DNA of 64,000 nt from DATJPW01 sp963752855. Its GTDB lineage: Bacteria; Desulfobacterota; Desulfomonilia; Desulfomonilales; Desulfomonilaceae. This document shows, in pieces, positions 8,310-16,713 of the stretch (within the stretch, counting starts at the first letter, position 1; each line of letters opens with the position of its first letter). Location of the stretch: positions 52,019-116,018 of the forward strand of contig CAVVZX010000001.1 of the NCBI GenBank assembly GCA_963752855.1, given 5' to 3'. Under the pieces are notes generated by a model, which had not been told where the DNA came from, did not search any database, and saw only the letters and a program-made list of their open reading frames with translations. The translations under genes and the position numbers were made by a program.

Positions 8310-9438
8310 TCTAGGGTGAGGGGGGCAAAAAAGCCCCCTGTGATTGCAACTGGGAACGCTCCGGGAACAGGGTCTTCAGCGCGGTATCTAATGCCTCCAT
8401 TCTTGGTTTGTACAGTTTGCGCAAGTATTTGACGTAATCCTCATATCGTCCTGATTCAATAAAATCGGCTATGAACGCCTGAGTCGGCAGGTTGGGGTTT
8501 ATGCGTGTATTGGCAATAATGCCGGAGAGATGCTTCACATAATGATTTGGAACGATCATATACCCGCACTTGGTCCCCGGAGAAATCGTTTTCGTAAAAG
8601 AGCTTGCCAAAATTGGTCCCCATTCTGAGACTTCTATCGAGCCATTCGCTTTTCCATCATACCGAAGAGCTTGATAACAGATATCCCATACGCACCGGAT
8701 ATCATGTTCCCGGCAAACGTGTTCAACATCCTTTCGGTTCTCTTCCGTGTAGTTGATGCCTGTCGGGTTTTGATGAAACGGTATTCCGTAAAAAGCCGCA
8801 ACCGTGTTCTTATTAACCACGTCTCTAAATTGGTTCAAATCGACCCCCTCCGGTGTCAATTTAACGCCAATCAAATGATGTCCATAGCGCTTTGCATCGA
8901 GTAATACTCGATCGTAACTTAATCCTTCAACAATGATATTGCTTTCTCTGGGGAGAGACTTGAAAAAAAGTGAGAGAACCTCCATGCCGCCGTTGCCGGC
9001 TACAACTCGTTCCGGATCGACACCGTGTAAGCTGCCAATCAGATCCCGCAGTGGTTTGAAGCCGGCAAAATGGCCATATTGAAGCACATCCGTTCCATAT
9101 CGCCTGATGACTTTTTCGTATCCCTCTGACGCCATTGGAATAAGGCGTGATAAGGCTTCGTCAGCAGGAACCCCACGCAAGAAATTGATTGATTGTTTTT
9201 CACTCATTTTGCCCTTAATGATATCCTTTAATTTTTTAGTAAAAAATAACAACAATTAGATTGATCTGTAAGGTGCTCTGTTTTGGCTTCCTGCCTGCAT
9301 AACACACCGGTTTATGGTGGTATGCGGATCGGCGCGACAACCTTTCCAAGCTGACTCAAAGCCCGCACCCAGTCAAGAATTTTCTGTAGTCTCTTCCGAA
9401 TTAACATCTTCCTATGACCTCAGATCGTAATTTTGAGG

Positions 9439-9467
9439 TTGACACAAATAATTTCTGTTTGTAATTA
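9439..9467 (+). promoter_or_regulatory. Likely sigma-70 promoter with overlapping inverted repeat
   Basis: TTGACA at 9439-9444 and TAATTA at 9462-9467 are separated by 17 bases, a near-ideal sigma-70 spacing, about 75 bases before the GntR gene. The spacer and -10 region contain an inverted repeat, AATAATT / AATTATT with 9 bases between, which could be the operator of the adjacent regulator. Inference from sequence only. Confidence 0.5.
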
Positions 9468-9543
9468 TTGGGGTCCGAAGTACGGGTACAGGTACACTCA
9501 GATTAATCGGATATAAATTAATGCAGTTTAGTGGGATTTAAAT

Positions 9544-10252
9544 ATGGTTTTCCCGGAACTGAAACTGAAAATAGAACCACCTGTTTCAATCCGAAATCGG
9601 ATTTACGATTACCTAAAGCAAGAAATCCTTAGCGACAAGATTCCGGAAGACGCCATTTTGGTAGAGACGAGGCTGGCAGAGCAGATGGGTGTTTCCCGTA
9701 CTCCTGTGCGAGAGGCCCTTCACTTCTTGGAAAAAGAGGGATTGCTGGAACTCCTCCCTAGGGCCGGCTATCGGCTGAGGAGAATCGACTGGGATGAGTT
9801 CGAAGAAATCGTTCAGATCAGAAAAGTGGTCGAAGCCCTCGCCGCCGGTTGGGCCATCACGCGTATCAAGTCTGAAGAGCTCGAGGCCTTGAGGCAAAAC
9901 GTTCTACAGTCAGAGGCAACCATCCAGCGAGGGAGACCTGTCAGTCTTTCCGGAGTTGGACGCCCAGTTTCATGAAATACTCGCCCGGGCAAGTGGAAGC
10001 AAGAGGCTCATTGACCTCATTCAGGTCCTTCGCAGTGACATGCTTCGCTACCGCATCAAGAGTCTCCACCGAGCGGATACTGCGGCCTTGTCGCTTGATG
10101 GGCATCGTCGCATTTTTCAATGCGTGCTTGAACGGAACATCACCGATCTTGAGGATGCCATCCGAAATCACCTGGATCACGCCAAAGAGACGATCCGTCA
10201 TTACGCTTTTGATGAAAGCGAATCGAGACTGCATTCTGATTCAGAAACATGA
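9544..10252 (+). pseudogene. GntR/FadR-family transcriptional regulator (frameshifted)
   Basis: An N-terminal winged helix (about residues 15-80, with LAEQMGVSRTPVREALHFLEKEGLLE) is followed by an FCD effector domain. The frame breaks near 9932 in a GGG run: after QSEATIQR the next frame reads GDLSVFPELDAQFHEILARASGSKRL and on to the end at 10252. The restored protein of about 236 residues is normal for the family. FadR-type regulators sense carboxylic acids or sugar acids. The gene leads a cluster with an opine-type dehydrogenase and a TRAP transporter and is divergent from the aminotransferase, so it probably controls both directions. A sequencing indel is possible. Confidence 0.88.
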
Positions 10253-10270
10253 CCTAAGGAGATCAGCTTT

Positions 10271-11362
10271 ATGACTGTCAAAGAGGTAGCTGTTCTTGGT
10301 GGCGGAAACGGCGCCTTGACCACGGCGGGAGATATGGCCCTGGCCGGGTTCAAGGTCCGCATGTGGACGGCTTTCCCTGAAGAGCTTGGAGAGATTTACA
10401 AGACCAAAACAATCAAGATGCGAGGCCTTGGTCGCACGGGCGAGGCCAAGATTCAGGCGGTTACCAGAGATATCGGCGAAGCGGTCAGCGGCGCAGATGT
10501 CATCTGTTCGCCCAGCCCTGCCTTCTCGCAGGCTGCTGTCGCCGAGACTTTGGCTCCCCATGTCGAGGACGGACAGACGCTGTTTCTATCTCCCGGCTCC
10601 ATGGGGTCCTATCTCTTTGCGAAGGTGTTCAAAGAAAAAGGATGCCTCAAGGACATCGCCATTGCCGAACCGGGAACGCTCCCTTACCTGACCCGTAAGA
10701 CAGCTTTTGATGAAGTGCTCGTGAGCGGGCACGCCGTGAGGTTGCCTGTAGGGGTCTTTCCCGCAAGAAAGACAGACGCGGCGGTCAGCATAATTAAGGA
10801 GCTTTACCCTGCTGTTCATCCTGTGGAGAACGCCTTGTCCGTGGCCCTTCTCAATGTAGGGCCTATCATCCACGCGGTCCTGGTGCTTCTCAACACAGGC
10901 CCCATTGAAAGCCTTCAACAGTGGGACATTCACAACGAGGGAACGAGCAAGTCCGTGAAAAAACTCATCCTCGCCCACGATCAAGAAAGAATCTCCTTGC
11001 GCAAAAACTTAGGCTTTGAAAGCCATCACTACCCTTTCTCCGATCATTACGATCAAGACAGTAAGGACCTTTGGATGTACGGCAGGAAAGCCCATTCCGA
11101 TCTGGTGAAGAGTGAAAGCTGGCGCGAGAAACTCGATCTCAGTCACCGGTATATCCAAGAAGATGTGAAGTGTAATCTCGCATTGCTATGTTCCATTGGT
11201 GATTTGTGTCATGTGGAGATTCCCATCGCCCGCTCTTTGCTCAAGCTTCTTGGGGTTATCGCTGACGAGGATTTCATGAGCACTGGGCGCACTCTGGAAT
11301 CGTTGGGGCTTTCCAATATGTCTGTGTCCAGCCTCACGCGGCTTTTGGATGAAGGCCTCTGA
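10271..11362 (+). CDS. NAD(P)-dependent opine/octopine-type dehydrogenase
   Basis: This 363-residue protein has an N-terminal Rossmann motif (VAVLGGGNGALTTAGDMALAG, residues 5-26) and the C-terminal all-helical domain of the octopine/nopaline dehydrogenase family. The domain carries the family's His region (ALLNVGPIIHAVLVLLNTGPIE, about 195-216) and a typical HDQER segment. Enzymes of the family reversibly join or split an amino acid and a 2-oxo acid. It starts 18 bases after the GntR gene, with AAGGAGA upstream. Together with the aminotransferase and TRAP genes, it suggests use of an imported opine-like or hydroxy acid substrate; the exact substrate cannot be read from sequence. Confidence 0.88.
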   Translation: MTVKEVAVLGGGNGALTTAGDMALAGFKVRMWTAFPEELGEIYKTKTIKMRGLGRTGEAKIQAVTRDIGEAVSGADVICSPSPAFSQAAVAETLAPHVEDGQTLFLSPGSMGSYLFAKVFKEKGCLKDIAIAEPGTLPYLTRKTAFDEVLVSGHAVRLPVGVFPARKTDAAVSIIKELYPAVHPVENALSVALLNVGPIIHAVLVLLNTGPIESLQQWDIHNEGTSKSVKKLILAHDQERISLRKNLGFESHHYPFSDHYDQDSKDLWMYGRKAHSDLVKSESWREKLDLSHRYIQEDVKCNLALLCSIGDLCHVEIPIARSLLKLLGVIADEDFMSTGRTLESLGLSNMSVSSLTRLLDEGL

Positions 11363-11471
11363 TAACTTGGCCTCGTTCGCTTAGGACTCGTCCTCGACGC
11401 GCAGCTCTATAGTGATGCTTCACTAGGTTGTTCCGCGTTAGAGGTCAACAAAAGATCATGAAGGAGGAAGC

Positions 11472-12450
11472 ATGAAAAAATGTGTGGTTTGCCTGTTGGT
11501 GGTACTGTTTTCTTGTTTTGCAGGATTCGCGGTGGGGACCAGCGCCGCTAAGGACCCCGTGGTTTCTGAAAGCCGTCTGCTTTCTACCCAAGACGCATAC
11601 CCTGTCCGTAATGACTGTTGAATGGGTGAACCGAATAAACGCCATGTTTCCTGACGAACTCAAGATCGAATACCGCGGAGGCCCGGAGACCATCCCTTCC
11701 GTAGAACAAGTGGAGGCTTTGAGAAAAGGGATTATCGACATCAATTTCAATGTGGCCTCCTATTATGCGCCTCAAGGGGCCGAGTTCAACGCCTTTCAGC
11801 TCTCCAAATTGAGTCCCACGGAAGAGAGGAAGTCAGGGTTCTACGATTACATGGTGAAGGCTCATGAAAAAATCGGGGCTCGATACCTGGGCCGCTGGCT
11901 GCACGGTGGCTTTCATATGTATCTTAAGAAGCCGATCAAACGCATTGACGAGTTGAAGGGAATGAAGATCAGGACCGGTCCTCTTTATGTCTTCTTCCTC
12001 GATAAGCTGGGCGCTTCGCCGGTGTCCATTAAACCATCGGATGTGTACACGAGTCTTGAAAGAGGCGTTGCTGAAGGGTTTTGCTGGCCCATCCTCGGCG
12101 CTAGAGAGTCAGGTTGGACGGAAATCTGCAAACAAGTGATGGACCATCCTTTTTACGAAGGTGATGGAACCATTCTCGTCAACAGCAAGAAATGGGAATC
12201 CCTGCCCGCTCCTGTCAGGGAAAAGATCCTCCAAATGATGCCCAAGTACGAGGAAGACATGGTCAAGTACTATGACGACGCCATAGCGAAAGAAAGAGAC
12301 GTCATGAGCAAAGCAGGTTGCCAGTTCTTCAAACTCGATCCCGAAGAGGCGAAGAAATTTAACCAACTGGCATACGACGCTTGGTGGGAATTCATGATGA
12401 CCAAGGTCCCTGAGCTTGTTCCGGATCTCAAGAAGATGACCGGCAACTGA
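11472..12450 (+). pseudogene. dctP: TRAP transporter solute-binding protein DctP (frameshifted in signal region)
   Basis: The start at 11472 follows AAGGAGGAAG. It encodes a signal peptide (MKKCVVCLLVVLFSCFAGFA), then at about 11564 an extra T in a T run breaks the frame. The next frame continues LKAVCFLPKTHTLSVMTVEWVNRIN and the full DctP fold to 12450. Family marks include GGPETIPSVEQVEALRKG and LDELKGMKIRTGPLY-like segments with the ligand-binding Arg. The restored protein of about 325 residues is normal. It would capture an organic acid in the periplasm and deliver it to DctQM. The T-run indel could be a sequencing error. Confidence 0.9.
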
Positions 12451-12486
12451 TCCTCTGTCACGCGATTCCTTTGGGAGGGCCCGGCT

Positions 12487-12984
12487 ATGAAGCTGAAACG
12501 CATATTCGACGGCATCTTGGAAGCGTTTGTTTGGGTGAGCGCCGTCCTCCTTGCCCTGATCGTTCTTTCCGTGGCGATTGAGGTGTTTCTGCGGTCTGCC
12601 CTAAACAGGCCGCAGGCTTGGGTCTTGGAGTTTTCCGAATACGGCTTGCTCTTCATCACGTTTTTGGTCGCTCCTTTTCTCGTCAAAGCCGAAAAAAACA
12701 TTACCGTGGATATGGTTATCAACCTCCTGAGCCAGAGAACAAGGTCGCTGCTTTCCGTCGTTCAATACGTGATCATCTGCCTTGTCGCCTTCGTCTTTGT
12801 ATACTTTGGGTCCACCGTCACTTTAGACCTCTACCAGAGGGGAATTTACAACCCGACGATCATACAGGTCCCTTTGGCCTACGTTCTGTTCATCATACCT
12901 GTCGGGGGCTTGTTCATTCTGATCCAAGCTTTGATCGGACTTCGCGAATCCATAAGAAAGCATAGAGCAATCAAGGAAAGTTAG
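12487..12984 (+). CDS. dctQ: TRAP transporter small permease DctQ
   Basis: This 165-residue protein has four hydrophobic helices (about residues 15-38, 53-70, 90-112 and 130-152) and the conserved AWVLEFSEYGLLFITFL motif of the DctQ family. It is the small membrane subunit that bridges the binding protein and DctM in sodium-driven TRAP transporters. It lies 36 bases after dctP and 11 bases before dctM, with GGGAGGG upstream of the ATG. The gene appears intact. Confidence 0.92.
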   Translation: MKLKRIFDGILEAFVWVSAVLLALIVLSVAIEVFLRSALNRPQAWVLEFSEYGLLFITFLVAPFLVKAEKNITVDMVINLLSQRTRSLLSVVQYVIICLVAFVFVYFGSTVTLDLYQRGIYNPTIIQVPLAYVLFIIPVGGLFILIQALIGLRESIRKHRAIKES

Positions 12985-12995
12985 ATCTCGGAGGG

Positions 12996-14315
12996 ATGAC
13001 TGTGGAATGGTGGATGATATTGCTGGCAATCTTTTCAGGGCTTTTCCTGCTTTTTGCTGCTGGTGTCCCGGTTGGTTATGCCTTTCTTTTTGTGAACATG
13101 GTGGCTGCGGCGTTTATCTGGGCAGGAGGCCCCGGCCTGGAACAAACGATGCTGAGCATCTTTCGTTCTGTAACAAACTTTTCCTTGTTGCCTCTTCCCT
13201 TGTTCATCCTCATGGGAGAATTGATCTTCAATTCGGGTGTGGCAGACAAAAGCCTCGATGCGCTGGACAAATGGATCGGGAGGGTCCCCGGAAGATTGTC
13301 GATGGTCGCTGTGTTGGGGGGTACGGTCAATGCAACCCTAAGCGGTTCAAGTATGGCTTCCACGGCCATGTTGTCTTCTTGCCTTTATCCGGAAATGGAA
13401 AAGAGAGGGTATCTCCCTGCCATGAGTATCGGCCCGCTTCTCGGGAGTGGAGGGTTGGCGACCATGATCCCGCCGAGCAACCTCGGGGTCATCCTCGCCG
13501 CGCTTGCCGGTATTTCCGTCGGTGATATGCTGATTGCGATCGTTATTCCGGGCTTCATGCTTTCGATCGCTTACCTTCTGTATATCGGTTTGAGATGTTA
13601 TTTTCAGCCCCATCTTGCTCCGCCATATGCCACAGCGCGCCACAGTCTCCGCACAAAACTGATCTTTTCATTGAAGTATCTTGCCCCGCTCAGCAGCATC
13701 ATCTTTGTGGTCATTTTCCTGATCTATTTCGGGATTGCCACGCCGACCGAATCCTCCGTGTTTGGGGTGCTTTGCAGCTTCGTTCTTGGCATCGCTTATA
13801 ACGGATGGGACACTCAGTTTCTCAAGAACTCCCTGAAGCAAACCGCGCTCATTACAGGGATGATGTTTATCATTATATGCGCCTCCGCCACTTTTTCAGA
13901 GATTCTCGCTTTCACGGGGGCCACGGAGAAGTTGATCGAGATATTTCTGACCTTGTTTTCCTCTCCTATATTGGTTGTGATTTCAATGCAAGTGGTCCTT
14001 TTCATTATGGGGATGTTTTTGGAATCCCTTCCTATCATGATGATTACGGTTCCCATCTTCTGGCCGATCCTGACTTCGTATCACATCAATCCGCTTTGGT
14101 TTGCTGCGATCATGTTGCTCAACATTGAATTGGGAATGATTACCCCGCCTTTCGGGCTCTGTCTTTTCGCGGTCAAGGCAGTGCTACCGGAGGTCGGTAT
14201 GGGCAGGATTTACAGATGCGCTGTTCCCATCGTTCTTGTCCAATTGATTGTGATTGCATTACTCATGCTCTTCCCAGCCCTTACGCTGTGGCTCCCCATG
14301 AGTATGCATCAATAA
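12996..14315 (+). CDS. dctM: TRAP transporter large permease DctM
   Basis: This 439-residue polytopic protein with about 12 membrane helices carries DctM hallmarks: the GVPVGYAF start region, LPLPLFILMGELIFNSGV, NATLSGSSMASTAM, and the IPPSNLGVILA and ITPPFGLCLFAVKA segments. It is the ion-coupled translocating subunit. The ATG at 12996 follows CGGAGGG. Length and motifs are complete, so this part of the transporter is intact even though dctP and the regulator appear broken. Confidence 0.94.
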   Translation: MTVEWWMILLAIFSGLFLLFAAGVPVGYAFLFVNMVAAAFIWAGGPGLEQTMLSIFRSVTNFSLLPLPLFILMGELIFNSGVADKSLDALDKWIGRVPGRLSMVAVLGGTVNATLSGSSMASTAMLSSCLYPEMEKRGYLPAMSIGPLLGSGGLATMIPPSNLGVILAALAGISVGDMLIAIVIPGFMLSIAYLLYIGLRCYFQPHLAPPYATARHSLRTKLIFSLKYLAPLSSIIFVVIFLIYFGIATPTESSVFGVLCSFVLGIAYNGWDTQFLKNSLKQTALITGMMFIIICASATFSEILAFTGATEKLIEIFLTLFSSPILVVISMQVVLFIMGMFLESLPIMMITVPIFWPILTSYHINPLWFAAIMLLNIELGMITPPFGLCLFAVKAVLPEVGMGRIYRCAVPIVLVQLIVIALLMLFPALTLWLPMSMHQ

Positions 14316-14351
14316 TAAAGGGACCATCCCTGGAAAACGGGTTGAAGAAAC

Positions 14352-15361
14352 ATGACTGAAGAAAAGAGCGTCTCCATTGTAGGTTCCGGACGGATGGGCA
14401 TAGGCATCGCCACCGCCCTTCTGTGTTAGCCGGCAGCCACTGAAGATAAGAATGCTGGATGTCAAAGAACGCGAAAAGGGGCAAGAGCAGAGCTGCGCTT
14501 GGCCAAGCCAAACACGAAATAGAATCAAATCTTAAGCTCCTCAGCCAACTGGGAGAGCTTGACGCCGAGCCGTCAAAGCCAATGAGTCGCATTTCTTTTC
14601 ACTACGGTTACGATGAGGTCTTAAGAGAGTGCTCGATCGTGTTCGAAGCGTTACCCGAGAAGCCGGCTCTAAAACAGGCTTTTGTAGAACAGGTCGAGCC
14701 TTTCCTTGACCGCGAGGCCATCATCGCCTCCGCCACTTCCACAATTGATCTCGGGACCTTCTGTAAGGCGGCTTCGGCGCCTGAACGGATCGTAACGGCC
14801 CACTGGTTAAATCCAGCCTTTATAATCCCTCTTGTGGAAGTTTCGGTAGGCGCCAAAACGGCTGATTGGGCAGAAGATCGGATAAAGCGTTTCCTCATCG
14901 CGGTCGGAAAAATCCCGGTGACCGTTAAGGACAGTCCCGGCTTTATTGTGCCCAGAATTCAGGTAGCCGCCATGAACGAAGCGGTTCGCATCCTTGAGGA
15001 GGGGATTGCGACAGCCGAGGATATTGACACTGCGATCAAGGCGGGATTCGGTTTCCGGCTTGCGGTGCTGGGACTTATCGAGTTCATCGACCTGGGCGGT
15101 CTCGATATTCTCTATCATGCCAGCAATTATCTTTTTGATAAGTTCAAGCAAGACCACTACAAGCCCATGCCCTCGGTTACCGAGAAAATGAATAAAGGGG
15201 AAATCGGCCCCAAAACCGGCAAGGGTTACTTTGACTATTCAGAAATTGATGCGGCCTCCATGTTTACAGATCGGTACAAGGCGTTCATTGAGTTGCTCAA
15301 CCTAGTGCGTAAGTCACAGACGTTGAGCTTTCAAGGAGGAATCCGGAAGAGAGCAATGTGA
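14352..15361 (+). pseudogene. 3-hydroxyacyl-CoA dehydrogenase-like protein (frameshifted)
   Basis: The start MTEEKSVSIVGSGRMGIGIATALL has the GxGxMGxGIA NAD-binding motif. The frame then stops near 14428. A second frame (MLDVKEREKG at about 14452) and a third (from about 14480) carry the rest: SIVFEALPEKPALKQAFVEQVE, ASATSTIDL, HWLNPAFIIPLVEV, VKDSPGFIVPRI and GPKTGKGYFDY. This is the full NAD-binding plus C-terminal domain of 3-hydroxyacyl-CoA or 3-hydroxybutyryl-CoA dehydrogenase, of normal length (about 320-335 residues). It lies 37 bases after dctM. It would oxidise a beta-hydroxyacyl substrate in the pathway served by the transporter. At least two indels are needed to restore it. Confidence 0.85.
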
Positions 15362-15525
15362 AATGACACTCTTAGTCTCCTGTTGGTCAGATCCGGCTCA
15401 TCCCGACAGAGTAAGAAGCGCTGTATCTAAACGATGTTCTTAGCCAACGCGTAATAGAATCGGAGGGTTCCATTCATTTACGCGGGCCACGGACTGTCAT
15501 TGCGACCCCCCTGAAAACTTAATCT

Positions 15526-16035
15526 TCAAGCCCGTTCGAGGTCGTAGTCCCTAAGCAGCCTCTGGCGTTCCTCCGGATCTTGTTCGTCGAACAGCAGGGC
15601 CGCCACCGTGTTAAATATATCGGACAGCTTGACCATTCCTTGGATTTTGCCGTTCTCCATCACCGGCACCTGGGACACGTTGTGGTCCATCATGATGTCC
15701 AGGGCCTTGAGAATGCTATCATCGGGATGTACTGCGCCGGCGAACGGCACGACAAGCTCTTTGAGCTTCGTGGTGGCATCGGGCAACTCGCAAGGTTCAT
15801 TCGGTTTTTCGCAGAGTGGCCTTACGGTCTTGAGCAGATCGATCAGATGCACAAAGCCGAGGAGATTGTAGTTTTCGTCCATGATTAAAGGTGTGGAATG
15901 GCCGTGTTCCAGCTTTTGATCTTCAGTGATAATGCGAAGGAGCTTTATGGCAGTACTCACATTCATGTCGCTTCGGAACTGCGGCCATTCATTTCGATTA
16001 ACCATAAGTTTTGATACCGGCATAGAATGGGGCAT
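15526..16035 (-). CDS. Tandem CBS-domain protein
   Basis: This 169-residue protein consists of two CBS motifs (about residues 5-75 and 90-150; note LNLLGFVHLIDLL-like and KIQGMVKLSDIF segments) and little else. CBS pairs bind adenosine nucleotides and act as energy sensors. It lies downstream of, and on the same strand as, a response regulator and an ArsB/NhaD-type transporter, so it may report energy state to that group. That link is inferred from position. The start at 16035 has no strong ribosome site; an internal Met at codon 5 is an alternative. Confidence 0.85.
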   Translation of the reverse strand: MPHSMPVSKLMVNRNEWPQFRSDMNVSTAIKLLRIITEDQKLEHGHSTPLIMDENYNLLGFVHLIDLLKTVRPLCEKPNEPCELPDATTKLKELVVPFAGAVHPDDSILKALDIMMDHNVSQVPVMENGKIQGMVKLSDIFNTVAALLFDEQDPEERQRLLRDYDLERA

Positions 16036-16103
16036 GGCAACACCTCTATTTCAATGCTTTAAGAACAATTTACCACAGAGACTGCTGAGATCGCACAGCA
16101 CGT

Positions 16104-16166
16104 TATTCCGGCGAAAGCCGGAATCCGGACCATTATTTCCTGGATCCAGGCTTTCGCCGGGGTGAC
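16104..16166. repeat. ATTCCGGCGAAAGCCGGAAT hairpin repeat
   Basis: A 20-base hairpin (ATTCCGGCGAAAGCCGGAAT) is followed after a spacer by a related half (CCAGGCTTTCGCCGGGGTGAC). This is a widespread intergenic repeat type in proteobacteria. It lies between the CBS gene and the response regulator. Confidence 0.7.
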
Positions 16167-16207
16167 GGCCTACTCCGCGCTCTCTGCGGTTAAGTCCATC
16201 GGAACGA

Positions 16208-16639
16208 TCAGTCTCCCCGCCGCAAAGCGATTTGGAGAGAGCGAGCTTCCGCGATCTTCTCCTCATGCCTGCGTTTCTTGGATGCGGCCTCGCGGATCTT
16301 ACTCATGAGGATTTCCATGTCGCAAGGCTTCATAAGATAATCCAGGGCCCCCAGCTTCATGCCTTCGATCGCGTTCTCCACCGTGGCGTGGCCTGTCAGC
16401 ATGATTACTTCCATCAGCGGGTAATTGGCCTTGATTTGTTTCAATGCTTCAATGCCGTCCATCCCGGGCATTTTGACATCAAGAATGACCACGTCGATCC
16501 CCGAGTCTTTCTCAAGCTTCTCAAGGGCCTCAGGTCCGCTGAAGGCCTTCAAAATATTCAGCTCTCTTTTGGTAAGCCGTTTGCCTAGCGTTTCCACGAA
16601 CGGCTCTTCATCATCAACCAATAGCACTTTCGCGATCAT
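16208..16639 (-). CDS. Response regulator, receiver domain only
   Basis: This 143-residue protein is a CheY-like receiver: acidic pair DDEE at residues 9-12, the phosphorylated Asp in VVILDVKMPGMDG (about 53), Thr in MLTGHA (about 82) and Lys in YLMKPCD (about 104). A charged helical tail of about 25 residues follows, with no output domain. It is on the same strand as the transporter at 16714-18459. No histidine kinase is nearby. It may act by protein contact in a phosphorelay. Confidence 0.92.
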   Translation of the reverse strand: MIAKVLLVDDEEPFVETLGKRLTKRELNILKAFSGPEALEKLEKDSGIDVVILDVKMPGMDGIEALKQIKANYPLMEVIMLTGHATVENAIEGMKLGALDYLMKPCDMEILMSKIREAASKKRRHEEKIAEARSLQIALRRGD

Positions 16640-16713
16640 GCGAACTCTCCTATGTAATTTTAGTCACTTATAATGTCGCTTTGATTACCCTCGGCTGAAC
16701 AAATCCGCTCGTC

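Larger units (their letters stand above)
6172..9207 (-). pseudogene. PLP-dependent class I aminotransferase, split by IS element
   Basis: The N-terminal part runs from the ATG at 9207 (AAGGGC ribosome site; an ORF start 16 codons upstream is less likely) to 8315. The C-terminal part is 6172-6385 plus the duplicated TCTAG. Seen motifs are YGHFAGFKPLRD, the active-site Asn segment HQNPTG, WDICYQALRYDG, the PLP lysine in SSFTKTISPG and a C-terminal LFIRLTFPAYEPDKI. This pattern belongs to fold-type I transaminases of the MocR/2-aminoadipate/valine-pyruvate group. Removing the element and one target copy rejoins the reading frame as APLTL-ENISSD. A further -1 shift lies in a G run near 8334. It is divergent from the GntR-led cluster and probably belonged to that pathway. 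Not functional as it stands. Confidence 0.85.
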
